Assembly (NCBI GenBank): GCA_021788955.1
Contig: JAJYKC010000153.1
Coordinates: 1-6,376 of the forward strand
Length of the DNA: 6,376 nt
From: Acidobacteriota bacterium
GTDB taxonomy: Bacteria; Acidobacteriota; Terriglobia; Bryobacterales; Bryobacteraceae
Direction: 5' to 3'
A program made the position numbers and the translations under genes. How positions within the stretch are numbered: the stretch's first letter is position 1; the number at the start of each line of letters is the position of its first letter. This document shows positions 4,396 through 6,376 of the stretch, piece by piece. Below the pieces are notes generated by a model, which saw only the letters and a list, made by a program, of their open reading frames with translations, ran no database searches and was not told the DNA's origin.

Positions 4396-6096
4396 ATGTA
4401 CAAATGCAATGTAGGAATTCTGGCGGTAGTGCTGGGACTTTCAACGCCCGTTCTGAGCGCCGAAAAGCCTCCGGTTTTCAATTGGCAAACGGTCGTCAAC
4501 AACGGCGTGGTGGTTCCGGGGGATAGCCGTAAGTTCAACAGTTACAACCAGCCGTCGATGAACATGAACCGGTTTGTCGTGTTTCGTGCGAGGAGTAAAG
4601 GCGGGGACAAGGGAGAACCGGCGCATGGCATTTTCACGCGGGACATGAACACTCTGTCGCCATTGAGTACGATGTTCGACCGCAACACACTTGTGCCACC
4701 GCCGAACAACCTTAGCTCGACGTTCACCGAGCCGCCGTCCTTCCCGCGCATCGACCTTTCTTACCCGGTTATCGTCTCCCGGGGAAACCACCGACCCGCC
4801 TGGGAGTTCATACCGGCGGGCGAGACGGAGGAGACCCGTGCCGGAACGACGGGCATCTACACGAACGGGTTTGGGGAATTGATCATCGGGGCGAGCAATC
4901 TGGGCTCGGTCCCGGATTTCTCGTTCTTCGCCGTGCCGGGCACGGCCGGAGTCAAGTTCGATGTTTTCCCTGGCACACCGTCGGTGACGATTCACCCGAC
5001 GGGGAATGCTGCGATGCGCGTGGCCACGATTGTGTTTAAGGGGAACTACACGGAGAACAGCGCAGGAAAGACCGGTGTTTATTTTCGGGACCTGACCGAC
5101 GATCCGATTGAATTGAGCGACGGATCTATGCTGTCTCCGGCGGGGGGCGAGGACCCAGTGGTTGTGATTGCGAATACGGACACAAGGATTCCTGGGACGA
5201 AAGTGACATTTGGTTCCACCGCGCCGCCCAGCGCAGCAGACGGTAAGGCTGTGTTCACGGGCCTGGACAATGAAGATTTTCCAACGCAGGGCGGGATCTA
5301 TCTGGTACACCTGATCAAGCCGAACCCACCGACGACGGTGCTGGTCCGGATCGGCGATCAGGTACCGGGTGAAGCGAACGGCGTGGGATTCAATCGGCTC
5401 GGTGAAGCGCTGTCATTCGACGGACGTTTCGTGGCGTTCTGGGGCGCATGGGGCAACGAGATGAAGACGCTGATTTTGCAGTGCCCCACCATGGGGAACA
5501 AGATCCGGAACGCCTATTGCAACGCGATCCACCCGTCTGGCGCTCTGACCACCGTACCTCTCCACCAGGGGATTTTCGTTTACGACACGGTGCAGCGGTC
5601 GCTGACGGCGATGGCCAAGGCGCCTAACGACTACGATGACTTTGTGTATTGGAACTTCACGGGCTTCGTCCAGGGCATGGGTGAATCGGGCGGATCGGGT
5701 GAAACGGACGACACGGGGAAACCGGCGCGGTGGCGTTCGGCGACGTTCCTGGCTGTTGCGGGCGTCGGAGTCGGGGGGCCGAAGGCAGTCACTCACCTGG
5801 CGGCGTTCAAGGCCAGGAAGGGCGCAGTGTCGAACGGCGCCTACGTGAACCCCGTCGACGGGGTTTATCTGGGTGGCGGGCCGGGAACATTCCCGCTGAC
5901 GACCGTGATCCAAACAGGCATGGACGGGAAACTGATTGACCCGGCGATGCCGCTGTCGCTGCCGGTGACCGAACTGGGACTGGAGCGAGACGGCTTCCGG
6001 AACAACGCTCTTGTCATGAACGTGGGCATGGGGGTGGAGGAAGCCGGTTGGGCCGGAATTTACCTGACCACGCTTCCGAGCGGCCTTATCCCGTAG
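4396..6096 (+). CDS. Secreted repeat protein, probable seven-bladed beta-propeller, function unknown
   Basis: This 566-residue protein starts at an ATG with GGGAG 8 nt upstream. Residues 1-22 form a Sec signal peptide: MYK, a hydrophobic core, then a probable cleavage at VLSA/EK. There is no lipobox, so the protein is probably periplasmic or extracellular. The mature part contains seven degenerate units, each a hydrophobic strand followed by a G-(I/V)-(Y/F) motif, at 78, 153, 227, 300, 392, 489 and 554. The matching strands include RFVVF (59-63), RVATIVF (208-214), KAVFTG (284-289), RFVAFWG (344-350) and THLAAF (466-471). VRIGDQVPG (317-325) resembles the inter-blade segment of repeat proteins of the DUF7453 kind, but that assignment is tentative. 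Blades 5 and 6 have insertions. The only two mature cysteines, C363 and C375, are in the blade 5 insertion. No catalytic motif or C-terminal sorting signal is visible. It is divergently transcribed from the stress operon. Confidence 0.85.
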   Translation: MYKCNVGILAVVLGLSTPVLSAEKPPVFNWQTVVNNGVVVPGDSRKFNSYNQPSMNMNRFVVFRARSKGGDKGEPAHGIFTRDMNTLSPLSTMFDRNTLVPPPNNLSSTFTEPPSFPRIDLSYPVIVSRGNHRPAWEFIPAGETEETRAGTTGIYTNGFGELIIGASNLGSVPDFSFFAVPGTAGVKFDVFPGTPSVTIHPTGNAAMRVATIVFKGNYTENSAGKTGVYFRDLTDDPIELSDGSMLSPAGGEDPVVVIANTDTRIPGTKVTFGSTAPPSAADGKAVFTGLDNEDFPTQGGIYLVHLIKPNPPTTVLVRIGDQVPGEANGVGFNRLGEALSFDGRFVAFWGAWGNEMKTLILQCPTMGNKIRNAYCNAIHPSGALTTVPLHQGIFVYDTVQRSLTAMAKAPNDYDDFVYWNFTGFVQGMGESGGSGETDDTGKPARWRSATFLAVAGVGVGGPKAVTHLAAFKARKGAVSNGAYVNPVDGVYLGGGPGTFPLTTVIQTGMDGKLIDPAMPLSLPVTELGLERDGFRNNALVMNVGMGVEEAGWAGIYLTTLPSGLIP

Positions 6097-6104
6097 GTCG
6101 GTCC

Positions 6105-6157
6105 GGGGAGGAAACTGCTAGACTCGGACCCATCGGCGGATGAGCCGGTTCCTCCCC
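6105..6157 (+). repeat. Inverted repeat before the membrane protein gene
   Basis: GGGGAGGAA at 6105-6113 is the exact reverse complement of TTCCTCCCC at 6149-6157, with a 35-nt spacer. The left arm resembles a strong ribosome site but lies 27 nt or more from either candidate start. The right arm abuts the ATG at 6158. Folding would hide the left arm. The symmetry is seen directly; its purpose is unknown. With no T run, a terminator for the secreted protein gene is unlikely. Confidence 0.4.
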
Positions 6158-6376
6158 ATGCGAAAAATCGACCGCGTTTTCGGATGGCTTCTGGTGCTGA
6201 GTGGATTGGGCCACGGATTCGGGGCCTATAACGCCTACCATGCCCAGCCGGCTACTCTGATTTGGGCGCTTTCGACGTCGTTTGCGGTCTTTCTGCTGGC
6301 GGCGTTCAACATTGTGCGCGCGGGGCGGACGCATGACCGGACGCTGGCCTGGATCAGCTTTGCGGGAGCGCCGCCA
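6140..6376 (+). CDS. Small multi-pass membrane protein, N-terminal part, cut by the right window edge
   Basis: An open frame runs from 6140 to the edge without a stop. There are two in-frame ATGs: 6140 (MSRFLP then MRKIDRV) and 6158 (MRKIDRV). An in-frame TAG at 6119 rules out anything further upstream. Neither has a well-spaced ribosome site; GGCGG directly precedes 6140. Counted from the second ATG, residues about 7-25 (VFGWLLVLSGLGHGFGAY) and 34-54 (TLIWALSTSFAVFLLAAFNIV) are hydrophobic and probably span the membrane. They are separated by a short polar loop, and a third hydrophobic stretch begins near the edge. It resembles small acidobacterial membrane proteins of unknown function, but I do not recognise a family. 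It follows the secreted protein gene by 43 or 61 nt on the same strand, so co-transcription is possible. Confidence 0.65.
   Translation, partial: MSRFLPMRKIDRVFGWLLVLSGLGHGFGAYNAYHAQPATLIWALSTSFAVFLLAAFNIVRAGRTHDRTLAWISFAGAPP

Noticed and set aside
4399..4413. Lipoprotein signal based on the cysteine at residue 4 of the secreted protein
   Set aside because: The cysteine precedes the hydrophobic core, so there is no lipobox; a standard Sec signal peptide fits better.
4125..4526. Plus-strand 133-aa frame and minus-strand 83-aa frame (4193-4444) in the intergenic region
   Set aside because: Both are Arg/Gly/Pro-rich with no recognisable motif, and both run into the start of the secreted protein gene in the wrong frame.
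4017..4538. N-terminal extension of the ATPase frame by about 174 residues to a start at 4538
   Set aside because: The family begins at MRIILFSGKGGVGKT, the extension is low-complexity Pro/Arg/Ser-rich sequence, and it would overlap the divergent secreted protein gene by 143 nt.
4441..5310. Minus-strand 289-aa open frame, rich in Arg and His
   Set aside because: It is antisense to the secreted protein, which has a signal peptide, ribosome site and internal repeats.
6086..6334. Minus-strand 82-aa frame at the right edge
   Set aside because: It is highly basic and low in hydrophobic content, and lies opposite a frame with clear transmembrane segments.
1..6376. tRNA genes, CRISPR array, insertion sequence or attachment site
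   Set aside because: No cloverleaf-like pattern, regularly spaced repeats, transposase or integrase frame was seen on either strand.

Overview
This is a GC-rich bacterial chromosomal window with tightly packed genes. Gene content, codon use and the style of the secreted protein look most like a soil acidobacterium of the Solibacter/Bryobacterales type. That assignment is inference from gene families only; there is no rRNA or other phylogenetic marker here. No mobile element, tRNA, rRNA or CRISPR array was seen.

Layout. (1) 1-1545, minus strand: a GT-B type glycosyltransferase, followed 43 nt downstream by a papain-like (C1A) cysteine peptidase that runs off the left edge. Both start codons sit at the edge of an inverted repeat. 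A candidate promoter lies just upstream, at about 1603-1632. (2) 1658-4016, minus strand: a compact four-gene operon transcribed in the order ArsA/Get3-like ATPase, OsmC-family protein, an unrecognised 75-residue protein, and Bcp/PrxQ peroxiredoxin. The junctions are 0, 16 and 12 nt. (3) 4017-4395: a divergent intergenic region of about 380 bp with several short GC-rich hairpins. It should hold the promoters for the operon on its left and the secreted protein gene on its right. (4) 4396-6096, plus strand: a large secreted protein with a signal peptide and seven degenerate repeats, probably a beta-propeller. (5) 6140 or 6158 to the right edge, plus strand: the start of a small multi-pass membrane protein.

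How they may work together. OsmC and Bcp both remove peroxides using cysteine pairs. The ATPase at the head of their operon has a C-terminal alpha-crystallin (HSP20-like) domain, as in the Get3d branch, and lacks the cysteines needed for arsenite or zinc binding. This makes a protein-handling or redox-stress role more likely than arsenic export. The 75-residue protein between the two peroxidases is the most obvious unknown partner. The glycosyltransferase/peptidase pair and the secreted propeller look like separate transcription units with unknown substrates.
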